Notes under the pieces: generated by a model
The model's input: only the letters and a program-made list of their open reading frames with translations
What the model was told of the DNA's origin: nothing
The model's database searches: none
Position numbers and translations under genes: made by a program
Part shown: positions 1-7,593 of the stretch, one piece after another
Position numbering within the stretch: the stretch's first letter is position 1
Layout: every line of letters begins with the position of its first letter
Origin: an uncultured Hyphomonas sp.
Lineage (GTDB): Bacteria; Pseudomonadota; Alphaproteobacteria; Caulobacterales; Hyphomonadaceae
Assembly: GCF_963678875.1 (NCBI RefSeq)
Contig: NZ_OY787456.1
Location: 2,108,001-2,172,000 of the forward strand
Length of the DNA stretch: 64,000 nucleotides
Reading direction: 5' to 3'

Positions 1-336
1 ATCCGTGTTGGCGACAAGGATCGGATCGTCGCCCAGCAGTGGCCGCGCCTTGGCGAGCGCGCCGCCGGTCTCCAGAACTTCGCCCCGCTCATCGGAGAGG
101 ATGATCTCGATATCCGTGCGGGATTTCACATGCGCTTCGACCTGGTCCGCCAGGTAATGGACGTTGACGATGGCGCGCTGCACGCCCGCCGCAACCAGCG
201 GGTCCAGCATCCGGTCGATCAGCGCCTTGCCGCGCACATTGATCAAAGGCTTCGGACAGTCATCCGTCAGCGGGCGCATACGTGTGCCAAGACCGGCGGC
301 GAGCACCATGGCAGTGTGCGGAACTGGCACGCTCAT
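1..336 (-). CDS. murU: N-acetylmuramate-1-phosphate uridylyltransferase MurU (partial, cut by window start)
   Basis: The first 112 codons of a sugar-phosphate nucleotidyltransferase are present; the rest lies beyond the window. Residues 12-31 carry the nucleotide-binding signature LAAGLGTRMRPLTD followed by PKPL, and NTD near the cut end fits the metal-binding aspartate of this fold. MurU makes UDP-MurNAc from MurNAc-1-phosphate in the salvage route that bypasses de novo, fosfomycin-sensitive synthesis. Its ATG follows directly after the amgK stop codon with no gap, so the two are translated from one message. The name rests on the amgK neighbour; sequence alone would give only a GlmU/RfbA-like nucleotidyltransferase. 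Confidence 0.85.
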   Translation of the reverse strand, partial: MSVPVPHTAMVLAAGLGTRMRPLTDDCPKPLINVRGKALIDRMLDPLVAAGVQRAIVNVHYLADQVEAHVKSRTDIEIILSDERGEVLETGGALAKARPLLGDDPILVANTD

Positions 337-1428
337 TCAGAAGCCCTCGAAAACAAAAGGTGTCGTCCGCCGCACAAAGGCGTTCATGTCCTTAAGCGCG
401 GGATGTGACAGATTTCGGGCAAGGATGGCCAGCTGGCGCGGCTGGAACAGGCCGTAGCGCGGCTTGCCATCGCGGTGCTGCAGGCGGGAAAACACCCCGG
501 CAATACGCAAGGCGTTGAGCGCGCCGATTACGGCCAGACGCTCGTCAAAGGCGTCGCGCGATTTTCCGGTATTGTCGAGGTAGTGGCAGATGGCGGCCTC
601 GGCGACATCCGGAGAGACGGCCCGGCGGGCATCCTGCGTCAGCATCGCCATGTCCCAGGCGTCCCAGCCGCGTACAGCGTCCTGGAAATCCAGCAGGCCG
701 ACTTCGCCATTGCCGAGCCAGAGCAGGTTCTCGGCATGATAGTCCCGCAGCGTGAAGGTGCGGGGAAATTCCATCGCCTGCGCGATCAGCTGGTCGCGTA
801 CCTTTTCCCACTCCGCCCGTTCAGCGCCTTCCAGCGCGCCGCCGCCGCGCTCGGCGCGAAGCCAGTCGGCGTAGAGGTCCGCATTTGAGACCAGCGCCAA
901 CCGGTCGAAATCAAGGATCGGCCAGACATCGGCGCCATTGGAAAGGACGCCGGGCGCCTCTTCACGGTGCAGCTCGGCAAGAATGCCGGCAGCCGTCACA
1001 TAGGCGGTGTGCTCGTCGACGCCGCCCGCCTCGATCTGACGCGCGATTTCGCGGTTCTCGCCGAAATCCTCGATCAGCGCGAAACCGTGCGTACTGTCAT
1101 GTGCAATGATTTCCGGCGCCCGGAACCCGCGATGGCGGAGATAATTGGCGATCAGGACGAACGCATCCACCCGGGATGCCGCAAGGCGCGTCGAGGCGTT
1201 CCAGCCCATGGCGATACGGGTTGCGTCATCAGCTTCCGGCGGACAGGCGCTGTCCTCGACGTTCGGCGCGTCCATGAGCATCGCCCGCGTCCCGTCCGGC
1301 CGCACGAGACGGATATAGCGCCGGGTGGAGGCATCCTGCCCAAGCGGGAAACGCGCCGCGCCGTCCCAGCCCGCACGGGCCAGAAAGGCGTTCATGTCTG
1401 CCGCGCGGCCTGCTTCGTCAAAACCCAT
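337..1428 (-). CDS. amgK: Anomeric MurNAc/GlcNAc kinase AmgK (aminoglycoside phosphotransferase fold)
   Basis: About 363 residues of the APH kinase fold. The catalytic loop reads LRDYHAENLLWL (Brenner-type, with H-x-E-N) and the metal-binding loop reads LLDFQDA. AmgK phosphorylates the anomeric hydroxyl of MurNAc or GlcNAc recovered from cell wall turnover, feeding MurU immediately downstream. I prefer the ATG at 1428 (MGFDEAG), which overlaps the tsaE end by 11 bases. An in-frame start at 1455 and another at 1395 (MNAFLARAG) are possible. Homology of the N-terminus begins around FLARAGWD, so the start is the least certain part. Confidence 0.85.
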   Translation of the reverse strand: MGFDEAGRAADMNAFLARAGWDGAARFPLGQDASTRRYIRLVRPDGTRAMLMDAPNVEDSACPPEADDATRIAMGWNASTRLAASRVDAFVLIANYLRHRGFRAPEIIAHDSTHGFALIEDFGENREIARQIEAGGVDEHTAYVTAAGILAELHREEAPGVLSNGADVWPILDFDRLALVSNADLYADWLRAERGGGALEGAERAEWEKVRDQLIAQAMEFPRTFTLRDYHAENLLWLGNGEVGLLDFQDAVRGWDAWDMAMLTQDARRAVSPDVAEAAICHYLDNTGKSRDAFDERLAVIGALNALRIAGVFSRLQHRDGKPRYGLFQPRQLAILARNLSHPALKDMNAFVRRTTPFVFEGF

Positions 1429-1873
1429 GGAGTCGTCTCTGCCAGCCTTCGCCATGTGGTTCCAGTGTCACGCGCCGCCCCTCCCCAAGGATTTCGATGG
1501 TCACGTCCAGGCGCCATTCCGGCAGGTAGTGTCCCGCCCGGTCCGGCCACTCGACGAGGGCAATGCCGTCCTGCGTTTCGTCCCAGCCCAGCTCGACGAC
1601 CTCTTCGGGAGACTTCAACCGATAGAGATCGAAATGCCAGATCGGAAATGGCCCGGATTCATACAGCTGTACGAGCGTGTAAGTCGGGCTTGGTACGTCC
1701 ATAGTCCTGCTATAGTCCGCGATAAGCCCCCGGGAGAAAGTGGTTTTCCCGGCCCCAAGATCTCCATAAAGGGCGATTACATCGCCCGCCTGAAGCAAAC
1801 GGGCCACTTGTGCCCCTACATCACGCAAGGCAGTCTCGTCTGGACATTCAAGAATCACTGTCATCTCATGCAT
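1418..1873 (-). CDS. tsaE: tRNA threonylcarbamoyladenosine biosynthesis ATPase TsaE
   Basis: About 151 residues, normal size for TsaE (YjeE). A P-loop GDLGAGKTT lies near residues 37-45, followed by the family signatures SPTYTLVQ and WHFDLYRL, and by LGWDE. TsaE is the ATPase that works with TsaB and TsaD to make the t6A37 modification in ANN-decoding tRNAs. The start is MHEMTV at 1873 or MTV at 1864; no strong ribosome site separates them. It heads a minus-strand operon with amgK and murU, an order also known from Caulobacter-type genomes. The gene diverges from the ferredoxin reductase over 128 bases. Confidence 0.93.
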   Translation of the reverse strand: MHEMTVILECPDETALRDVGAQVARLLQAGDVIALYGDLGAGKTTFSRGLIADYSRTMDVPSPTYTLVQLYESGPFPIWHFDLYRLKSPEEVVELGWDETQDGIALVEWPDRAGHYLPEWRLDVTIEILGEGRRVTLEPHGEGWQRRLHGF

Positions 1874-1954
1874 ATAATGGCGCTGCGCCAATTCGTGCCA
1901 TGGATTCACGACGGCTTGCACTGTAACCGGCCTAGATATACAAGGCCAAAAACG

Positions 1955-1968
1955 TGACGCATGCGTCA
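1955..1968. promoter_or_regulatory. 14-bp perfect palindrome in the divergent promoter region
   Basis: TGACGCATGCGTCA is an exact inverted repeat 33 bases before the TTG start of the ferredoxin reductase. A second, shorter inverted repeat GGCCT-N9-AGGCC lies at 1929-1947, on the tsaE side. Both sit in the 128-base gap between divergent genes, where operators are expected. The binding protein is unknown. Confidence 0.45.
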
Positions 1969-2001
1969 TAAATAAATTCCAGCCTTGAGGGAGGCACCAG
2001 T

Positions 2002-3249
2002 TTGGATTTTTCAAACGCATCGCAGATCGTCTTGATCGGCGGCGGGCAAGCTGCCGCGCAAGCCGTACAGTCCCTGCGTATGGGAGGCTACACCGGCAAA
2101 CTCGTGCTGGTGGGCGATGAGCCTGCCCTGCCTTACCAGCGTCCACCGCTGTCGAAAGCCTACATGAAGGGAGAGTTCGCCGAAGAGCGCCTCTTCTTCA
2201 AACCGGCCGCTTGGTTTGAAGACAATGGCGTCGAACTGATCCTTTCCACCCGCGCCACCAAAATCGACCGCGCTGCACAGATTGTCGAACTCGAACATGG
2301 CGCGATGCTGAACTATGACGCGCTGATCATTTGCACCGGCTCGCGCCCGCGCCCACTGCCTGTAAAGGGCGCAGACCTTGAAAACGTTTTTGATTTGCGT
2401 GGCTTGGCAGATGTCGACCGGATCCAGCCCAACATGGTATCCGGCCGCCGGCTGGTAATCATCGGCGCTGGGTATATCGGTCTGGAAGCTGCGGCTGTTG
2501 CCCGCCAGATGGGACTGGAAGTGACCGTCCTGGAAATGGCTGAACGTGTGTTGGCTCGCGTCACCAGCCCGACCATGAGTGCGTTCTACGAAAAGGAACA
2601 CCGCGCACAGGGCGCCACGGTCCTGACCGGCGCCCGGCTGGACTATCTGGAAGGCGAAGACGGAAAGGTCAGCGCAGCGGTTCTGGCCGATGGCACGAAA
2701 CTGCCGGCCGACATGGTGCTGGCGGGCATTGGAATTCTGCCGAATATCGAACTTGCGAAGGATGCCGGCCTCACGATCGACAACGGCATTGCCACCGATC
2801 GCGATGCCCGCACGTCCGATCCGCGGATCTTCGCAGCGGGTGACTGCGCCAGCCGGCCGCTCGTCCATTATGGCCACACAGGCCGTCTGGAAAGCGTCCA
2901 TAATGCGATTGAACAGGGCAAACTCGCTGCTGCTGCGATCCTCGGCAAGCCGCGCCCGCCGGAAGACTGCCCATGGTTCTGGTCGGACCAGTACGACCTG
3001 AAACTGCAGATCGCCGGCCTGAACCAGGGCCACGATGAAATCGTTGTTCGCGGCAATCCGGATGACCGGAAGTTTGCCGTCTTCTACCTGCGGAATGGCA
3101 CGCTGATTGCGGTCGACGCCGTGAACAGCCCGCCGGAATTCCTGGCGTCCAAGAAATTGATCATGACCGGCGCAAAGGTTGCACCAGACATGCTCAAGGA
3201 TACATCCATCTCAATGAAAGACATCGCTGCGGCCGCCGCCACAGCCTAA
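2002..3249 (+). CDS. FAD/NAD-dependent ferredoxin reductase (putidaredoxin/rhodocoxin reductase type)
   Basis: 415 residues with two Rossmann motifs: GGGQAAAQ near residue 11 for FAD and GAGYIGLEAA near residue 154 for NAD(P)H. The FAD-closing motif FAAGDCAS follows near residue 280, and a C-terminal reductase domain completes it. This class passes electrons from NADH to a [2Fe-2S] ferredoxin, which then feeds oxygenases such as cytochrome P450. The gene 16 bases downstream encodes exactly such a ferredoxin. The start is TTG, chosen because GAGGGAGG stands 9-12 bases before it and no ATG fits. No P450 or oxygenase is in the window, so the final acceptor is unknown. Confidence 0.9.
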   Translation: MDFSNASQIVLIGGGQAAAQAVQSLRMGGYTGKLVLVGDEPALPYQRPPLSKAYMKGEFAEERLFFKPAAWFEDNGVELILSTRATKIDRAAQIVELEHGAMLNYDALIICTGSRPRPLPVKGADLENVFDLRGLADVDRIQPNMVSGRRLVIIGAGYIGLEAAAVARQMGLEVTVLEMAERVLARVTSPTMSAFYEKEHRAQGATVLTGARLDYLEGEDGKVSAAVLADGTKLPADMVLAGIGILPNIELAKDAGLTIDNGIATDRDARTSDPRIFAAGDCASRPLVHYGHTGRLESVHNAIEQGKLAAAAILGKPRPPEDCPWFWSDQYDLKLQIAGLNQGHDEIVVRGNPDDRKFAVFYLRNGTLIAVDAVNSPPEFLASKKLIMTGAKVAPDMLKDTSISMKDIAAAAATA

Positions 3250-3265
3250 GGAGACCAAAAAGCCG

Positions 3266-3586
3266 ATGCCGAAGATTACCTATATCGACCACGATGGAAC
3301 CGAACGCACTGTCGAGGCGAAGAATGGCGAATCCGTAATGGAAGCCGCAATCAAGAACTCCATTCCCGGTATCGATGCGGACTGCGGCGGTGCCTGCGCC
3401 TGCGCAACCTGCCACGTCTATGTAGACACCGCCTTCATGGACAAGGTGGGCGAGCAGCAGGAAATGGAGAAGTCGATGCTCGATTTCGCCGAAAATGTTC
3501 AGGAGAACTCCCGCCTGTCCTGCCAGATTACCATTTCCGACGAACTTGAAGGCCTGCGCGTGACCACGCCGGAAAGCCAGCACTAA
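3266..3586 (+). CDS. [2Fe-2S] ferredoxin, adrenodoxin/putidaredoxin type
   Basis: 106 residues, the usual size. Cluster ligands are Cys40, Cys46, Cys49 (C-x5-C-x2-C in CGGACACATC) and Cys86 (RLSCQI). AAGGAG stands before the ATG with good spacing. It shares an operon with the reductase just upstream and is its probable partner. Such ferredoxins serve monooxygenases; a role in Fe-S assembly, as for Fdx of the isc operon, is less likely because no isc genes are nearby. Confidence 0.93.
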   Translation: MPKITYIDHDGTERTVEAKNGESVMEAAIKNSIPGIDADCGGACACATCHVYVDTAFMDKVGEQQEMEKSMLDFAENVQENSRLSCQITISDELEGLRVTTPESQH

Positions 3587-3611
3587 GCTCTTTTGCAGCC
3601 TCATTATTCAG

Positions 3612-3644
3612 CGCCCCGGTCCCACAGGCCGGGGCGTTTCATTT
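3612..3644 (+). terminator. Intrinsic terminator after the ferredoxin operon
   Basis: An 8-bp GC stem (CGCCCCGG, 3612-3619, with CCGGGGCG, 3629-3636) and a 9-base loop are followed by TTTCATTT. It lies 25 bases beyond the ferredoxin stop codon. Confidence 0.75.
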
Positions 3645-3731
3645 CTGCAGCTGCTCCCCTAGCGGCACGGGTTGGTTCCGAAAAGGAATGCGGCTAGGCA
3701 GGATTGAATTCCGCCAATATGGACCTGAGTC

Positions 3732-4520
3732 ATGAACTATACTGATCTGATCGCCTCCATCGCCTTTGGCGCAGACGACTCTTCGCGCATCACCGTACCG
3801 GAAGGCTGGATGCAGGGCCGCACCACATATGGCGGACTGACGGCGGCCCTCTGCCTGAAGGCGGCGCTCCCGCTGGCGGGTGACCGCCCTCTGCGGTCGG
3901 CCCAGGTCGCCTTTGTCGGTCCCGCGTCCGGAGAACTTGTCTCCGTGCCGACCGTTCTGCGCGAAGGCAAGAACACGGCCTTTATCTCCGTCCGCATGAC
4001 CGGACCGGAAGGCGTCGTCGCCGAATGCATTTTCGCTTTCGGAACGGCACGTGAATCCAGCCTCGACTTCTCCAACATGGTTGCGCCGGTCGTCACGCTG
4101 CCGGACGAGACACAGCAATTCTTCCCGGATGACCGCCGCCGACCCGCATTCTCTCATCACTTCAATGTGCGCCTGGCAAAAGGCGGACGCCCAATTAGTG
4201 GCGCGCCGGATGGTGAGATCGTGCTCTGGCTGCGTCACCGGGACGAAATGGCTCCCATGGACGCTGTGACCCTGCTGTCGATTGCGGACTCGCCACCGCC
4301 CGCGGCAATGTCGATGATGACCGTTCCCGGACGCATCAGCTCCATGACCTGGATGGCGGAATTCCTGACGGACGACATTTCGACGGAAAATGGCTGGTTC
4401 CTGGCCCAGCACATCGCCCAGACCGCGCAGCAAGGCTATTCCAGCCAGGCGATGCGGCTCTGGAACTCGAAAGGTGAGCCGATGATGGTCGGGCGCCAGA
4501 CAATTGCGGTGTTCGGCTAG
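3732..4520 (+). CDS. Acyl-CoA thioesterase family protein (double hotdog)
   Basis: 262 residues. The N-terminal half resembles the TesB-like hotdog domain (TTYGGLTAALCLKAA, then the AQVAFVGPASGELVS strand pair). The C-terminal half has a second hotdog with MTWMAEFL and the closing strand GEPMMVGRQTIAVF. The family hydrolyses acyl-CoA thioesters; chain length and role cannot be read from the sequence. It stands alone on the plus strand and ends three bases from the convergent TIR-like gene. Confidence 0.8.
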   Translation: MNYTDLIASIAFGADDSSRITVPEGWMQGRTTYGGLTAALCLKAALPLAGDRPLRSAQVAFVGPASGELVSVPTVLREGKNTAFISVRMTGPEGVVAECIFAFGTARESSLDFSNMVAPVVTLPDETQQFFPDDRRRPAFSHHFNVRLAKGGRPISGAPDGEIVLWLRHRDEMAPMDAVTLLSIADSPPPAAMSMMTVPGRISSMTWMAEFLTDDISTENGWFLAQHIAQTAQQGYSSQAMRLWNSKGEPMMVGRQTIAVFG

Positions 4521-4523
4521 CGC

Positions 4524-5486
4524 CTACTCGGTTTCAGGCGGCGTGGTATCATTGATGATCGGGCCATGGCCCATGCCGATATCGACCGGCCCCTGCTCGA
4601 TAAACTCAACCATTTCGCGCGGCACGGTCCCTGCGGGACATGCAGCGACGGCTGGCTGGGCGTTGGCGATGGCTGGCATCCGTGCCTCCGTACGTTCCAC
4701 GGGCTGGGACCTGACGACAAGGCTGAACAGGAAGATGGCGGCAATGGCGGCGCCAATCGCGGCGACAGTCCAGTTGCCATAAACGGGATCTTCGTCGGGC
4801 TGCACCACGGTGGCCGGCGCAGTGCGGGCACTTGCAGAGGCTCGCGCCACAGCCGCAGAAACACCCGTCGCAGGCTTGGCCGCTTGCTGGCCGTTCCCGT
4901 TCCGGATCGTTGTCGCGGCCTTCGAGGCGGCTTCCGCTGCCTCCCTGGCTGGCTCCGGTTTGATGCCGAGGGCTTTCTCGCGTTTCTGACGGTCAGCGAC
5001 AGCCAGCGGGTCGTCCGGGTGGGCTTCGAACCAGGCCTCCCGGCCTTCATCATCCTTCGAGCCAAGTTTCATCCAGGCGCGCAGATCCGTCCGGCCTGTC
5101 CGTTCGGCGAGTTCTTCGACCAGCTTGTAAAAGCCTTCCGGCATCTTGCGGGAGGTGAAGCCGTCCAGCGCAAACCGCTTGGCCTTGCGATACGGCTCGT
5201 AGGGAATAGTCTTGTCGATACCGGCATGCACCAGCATCCCGTCCCGGGAATTACCGACGGCTGCAGCCGCGCGTACCCAGTCGTTCTTGACCGAGTTTTC
5301 GGACCACAGGACCAGCATGTTGCCGGACTTCCCGGCATCGCGCGCGTCCTTCGCGTCGAAAATATCGTCTTCCGTTTGTTTCTGATTGAAACGAACGGTG
5401 AATTTCAGCGAACGGAGACGACGGGCGACCAGTTTCGCCATGTCGAAATCTTCCGGCACAGTTACGAGAAAGACGTCATAAGCCAT
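4524..5486 (-). CDS. Membrane-anchored TIR-like domain protein
   Basis: 320 residues. Residues 1-130 look like a TIR/SEFIR fold: a first strand AYDVFLVTV, then FDMAKLVARRLRSL, and the box MLVLWSENSVKNDWV at 57-71, which resembles the S-x-x-S-x-W region of TIR domains. A polar, Ala-rich linker follows (about 165-235), then one membrane helix (about 238-258) and a 62-residue tail with one cysteine. In TIR NADases a catalytic Glu comes about four residues after the Trp; here that stretch is WVRAAAA, so NAD cleavage is unlikely. No defence genes are adjacent. It could be a signalling or scaffolding protein kept in the family. Confidence 0.65.
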   Translation of the reverse strand: MAYDVFLVTVPEDFDMAKLVARRLRSLKFTVRFNQKQTEDDIFDAKDARDAGKSGNMLVLWSENSVKNDWVRAAAAVGNSRDGMLVHAGIDKTIPYEPYRKAKRFALDGFTSRKMPEGFYKLVEELAERTGRTDLRAWMKLGSKDDEGREAWFEAHPDDPLAVADRQKREKALGIKPEPAREAAEAASKAATTIRNGNGQQAAKPATGVSAAVARASASARTAPATVVQPDEDPVYGNWTVAAIGAAIAAIFLFSLVVRSQPVERTEARMPAIANAQPAVAACPAGTVPREMVEFIEQGPVDIGMGHGPIINDTTPPETE

Positions 5487-5632
5487 GCGTTCTGCCTTGC
5501 ATTTCGTGGGCCAACCTTACCCAAAGCCTCCTTATTGAACACCCAATTCCGCTGTCAGGAGAGAAAACCGCCTGTTTTTCCTGCGGGAATAGGGCTATGG
5601 CCCCCTCGAAATCTAAGTTTAAGGAGGCCGGA

Positions 5633-6730
5633 ATGGGCTTCAAATGCGGGATCGTGGGGCTGCCGAACGTTGGCAAATCCACGCTTTTCAATGCCCTGAC
5701 ACAGACTGCAGCGGCGCAGGCGGCGAACTATCCGTTCTGCACGATTGAGCCGAATGTCGGAGAAGTGGCCGTTCCGGAGCCACGCCTCGCCGAGCTGGCC
5801 AAGGTCGCAGGCTCGAAGGAAATCATTCCGGCGCGCATGAATTTCGTCGATATCGCCGGCCTCGTCGAAGGTGCGAGCCAGGGCGAAGGCCTTGGCAACA
5901 AGTTCCTGGCCAATATCCGCGAAACCGATGCGATCATCTATGTGCTGCGCTGCTTCGACAATGACGACATCACCCACGTTCGTGGCACGATTGATCCGGT
6001 CGCCGACTTCGAAGTGGTCGAAACCGAGCTGATGCTGGCAGACCTCGAAAGCCTCGAAAAGCGCAAGCAGAACGTCATCAAGAAAGCCAATTCCGGCGAC
6101 AAGGAAGCCAAGGCGCAGGTTGCCCTCATCGACCTTGCCCTCAACGAGTTGAAAGAAGGCCGCCCTGCCCGCCGCGCCGATGTTCCAAAGGATGACCGCA
6201 AGGCCTGGAACATGCTGCAGCTGCTGACATCGAAGCCGATCCTGTTCGTCGCGAATGTGGACGAGGCCAGCGCGGCAACGGGGAATGACTACTCCAAACG
6301 CGTGGAAGAGCGCGCCAAAGAAGAAGGCGCCGGCTGTGTTGTCATTTCCGCCCAGATTGAATCGGAACTGGCCATGCTGGATGAACCGGACCGGACCGAG
6401 TTCCTCGAAACGCTGGGCCTCGAAGAGCCGGGCCTCACCCGCCTGATCCATGCCGGCTACGACTTGCTGGACCTGCAGACCTATTTCACCGTAGGCCCGA
6501 AGGAAGCCCGCGCCTGGACGATCCGTAAAGGCTGGACGGCGCCGAAGGCGGCTGGCGTCATCCACGGCGACTTCGAAAAAGGCTTCATCCGTGCCGAGAC
6601 CATCACTTTCGAAGACTATGTCGCGTGTGATGGCGAAGCGGGCGCCAAGGAAGCCGGCAAGATGCGCGCCGAAGGCAAGGAGTACGTCGTTCAGGATGGC
6701 GACGTGATGCTGTTCCGGTTCAACGTCTGA
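5633..6730 (+). CDS. ychF: Ribosome-associated GTPase/ATPase YchF (OLA1 family)
   Basis: 365 residues from the chosen ATG, matching the family length of about 363. The start at 5633 has AAGGAGG five bases upstream and gives the canonical N-terminus MGFKCGIVGLPNVGKST. An upstream in-frame ATG at 5597 is rejected. Visible parts are G1 GLPNVGKST, G2 NYPFCTIEPNVG, G3 DIAGLVEGA, a coiled-coil insert around 130-200, and the C-terminal TGS domain (TYFTVGPKEARAWTI, then HGDFEKGFIRAE). YchF binds ATP better than GTP and associates with ribosomes and stress control. It diverges from the TIR-like gene by 146 bases. Confidence 0.97.
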   Translation: MGFKCGIVGLPNVGKSTLFNALTQTAAAQAANYPFCTIEPNVGEVAVPEPRLAELAKVAGSKEIIPARMNFVDIAGLVEGASQGEGLGNKFLANIRETDAIIYVLRCFDNDDITHVRGTIDPVADFEVVETELMLADLESLEKRKQNVIKKANSGDKEAKAQVALIDLALNELKEGRPARRADVPKDDRKAWNMLQLLTSKPILFVANVDEASAATGNDYSKRVEERAKEEGAGCVVISAQIESELAMLDEPDRTEFLETLGLEEPGLTRLIHAGYDLLDLQTYFTVGPKEARAWTIRKGWTAPKAAGVIHGDFEKGFIRAETITFEDYVACDGEAGAKEAGKMRAEGKEYVVQDGDVMLFRFNV

Positions 6731-6769
6731 GGAAAACCCATCCCCGGTCGACTCTGACGCAGGCAGAAC

Positions 6770-7375
6770 CTATTCCTCGCCCTCCGCCTTGTCGTGGAGC
6801 GGCGTCAGCGTCCACGCGAAGGCGATGAGCGGCTGGTCCATGTCCCGCTCTTCCCAGAGGATTTCGGCGATCCGTTCGATATAGCCATTGATTTCCCGGA
6901 GGGATTCCTGGCTCGGCCGGTTGATCAGACGGAAGAAGCCGAGATTTCGGTCCGGACCTTCCAGCAGCGCATCCGGGTGGGTCAGGCCCTGGACAAAATC
7001 CCGGTGCGCCTGCCGGCAAATGGCGCCGACAGTCCGGTCGATGGTTTCGAAATTTTCAGGATCTGCCAGAGCCTTCTGAAGGCGCATGCGCGGGGCGCGC
7101 GTTGCGTAGAGCACTTCCGTCCGGCGGTTCGAAACTTGTGTGCCAGCTTCGACGACCAGACCGGCCTCCACCAGCATATTGATGTGATAGTAAATCGAGG
7201 AAGGCTGCCGCCCCATCGAAACAGCCAGCTGCTTGATCGACATCTCGCCATTGCCAACGAGGTGGTCGACAATGTCCATACGCACTGTCGATGCCATGCA
7301 TTCCAGCTGGTCCTTCCGCAGGACCCAATAGGTGTCCTGATCGCCTGCCGCGCTGTTGCCGTCTGATCCCGCCAT
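6770..7375 (-). CDS. ArsR-like winged-helix transcriptional regulator
   Basis: About 201 residues. The N-terminal half (about 20-95) is a winged helix: QLECMASTVRMDIVDHLV, then MSIKQLAVSMGRQPSSIYYHINMLVEAGLV in two adjoining segments, and a wing NRRTEVLYA. The C-terminal half is helical and may bind a ligand or form dimers; it has no obvious metal-site cysteines. The ATG at 7375 is preferred; a GTG at 7420 would add 15 residues. It diverges from the acyl-CoA dehydrogenase operon across 218 bases holding an inverted repeat, so it may control that operon or itself. Confidence 0.8.
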   Translation of the reverse strand: MAGSDGNSAAGDQDTYWVLRKDQLECMASTVRMDIVDHLVGNGEMSIKQLAVSMGRQPSSIYYHINMLVEAGLVVEAGTQVSNRRTEVLYATRAPRMRLQKALADPENFETIDRTVGAICRQAHRDFVQGLTHPDALLEGPDRNLGFFRLINRPSQESLREINGYIERIAEILWEERDMDQPLIAFAWTLTPLHDKAEGEE

Positions 7376-7446
7376 GAAACACCTACCCTTTTCCCCAAAG
7401 ACCTTTATGCCACAAGGCACTCCGGTCTCTCCTCCCCGATAATGCA

Positions 7447-7462
7447 GAACAGCAGTGTGTTC
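7447..7462. promoter_or_regulatory. Inverted repeat GAACA-N6-TGTTC, possible operator
   Basis: A 16-bp dyad in the 218-base gap between the divergent ArsR-type regulator and the acyl-CoA dehydrogenase genes. It is symmetric, unlike the direct-repeat LexA box found elsewhere in this window, so a winged-helix or other dimeric regulator is more likely than LexA. The rest of the gap shows no gene. Confidence 0.35.
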
Positions 7463-7593
7463 CAGAGTTCGGGAGCTTTTGGCCCTCGCGCGCTTTCCCC
7501 AAGGTCATGAGGTTTGCTGCCTTGCCCGACTCTTTCCCTTGTGGCGTTCTGCGATGCGAAGTCGCCAAATTAAGGTGACCGGAGGAGCGTAAA

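Noticed and set aside
2002..3586. Ferredoxin pair read as proof of a local P450 system
   Set aside because: No P450 or other oxygenase gene is in the window; only the electron-transfer half is present.
5597..5632. Upstream ATG for ychF
   Set aside because: AAGGAGG sits correctly before the ATG at 5633, and YchF proteins begin MGFKCG-like.
7383..7568. Small 61-residue minus-strand frame in the gap before the acyl-CoA dehydrogenase
   Set aside because: No ribosome site or motif, and it covers the divergent promoter area with its dyad.
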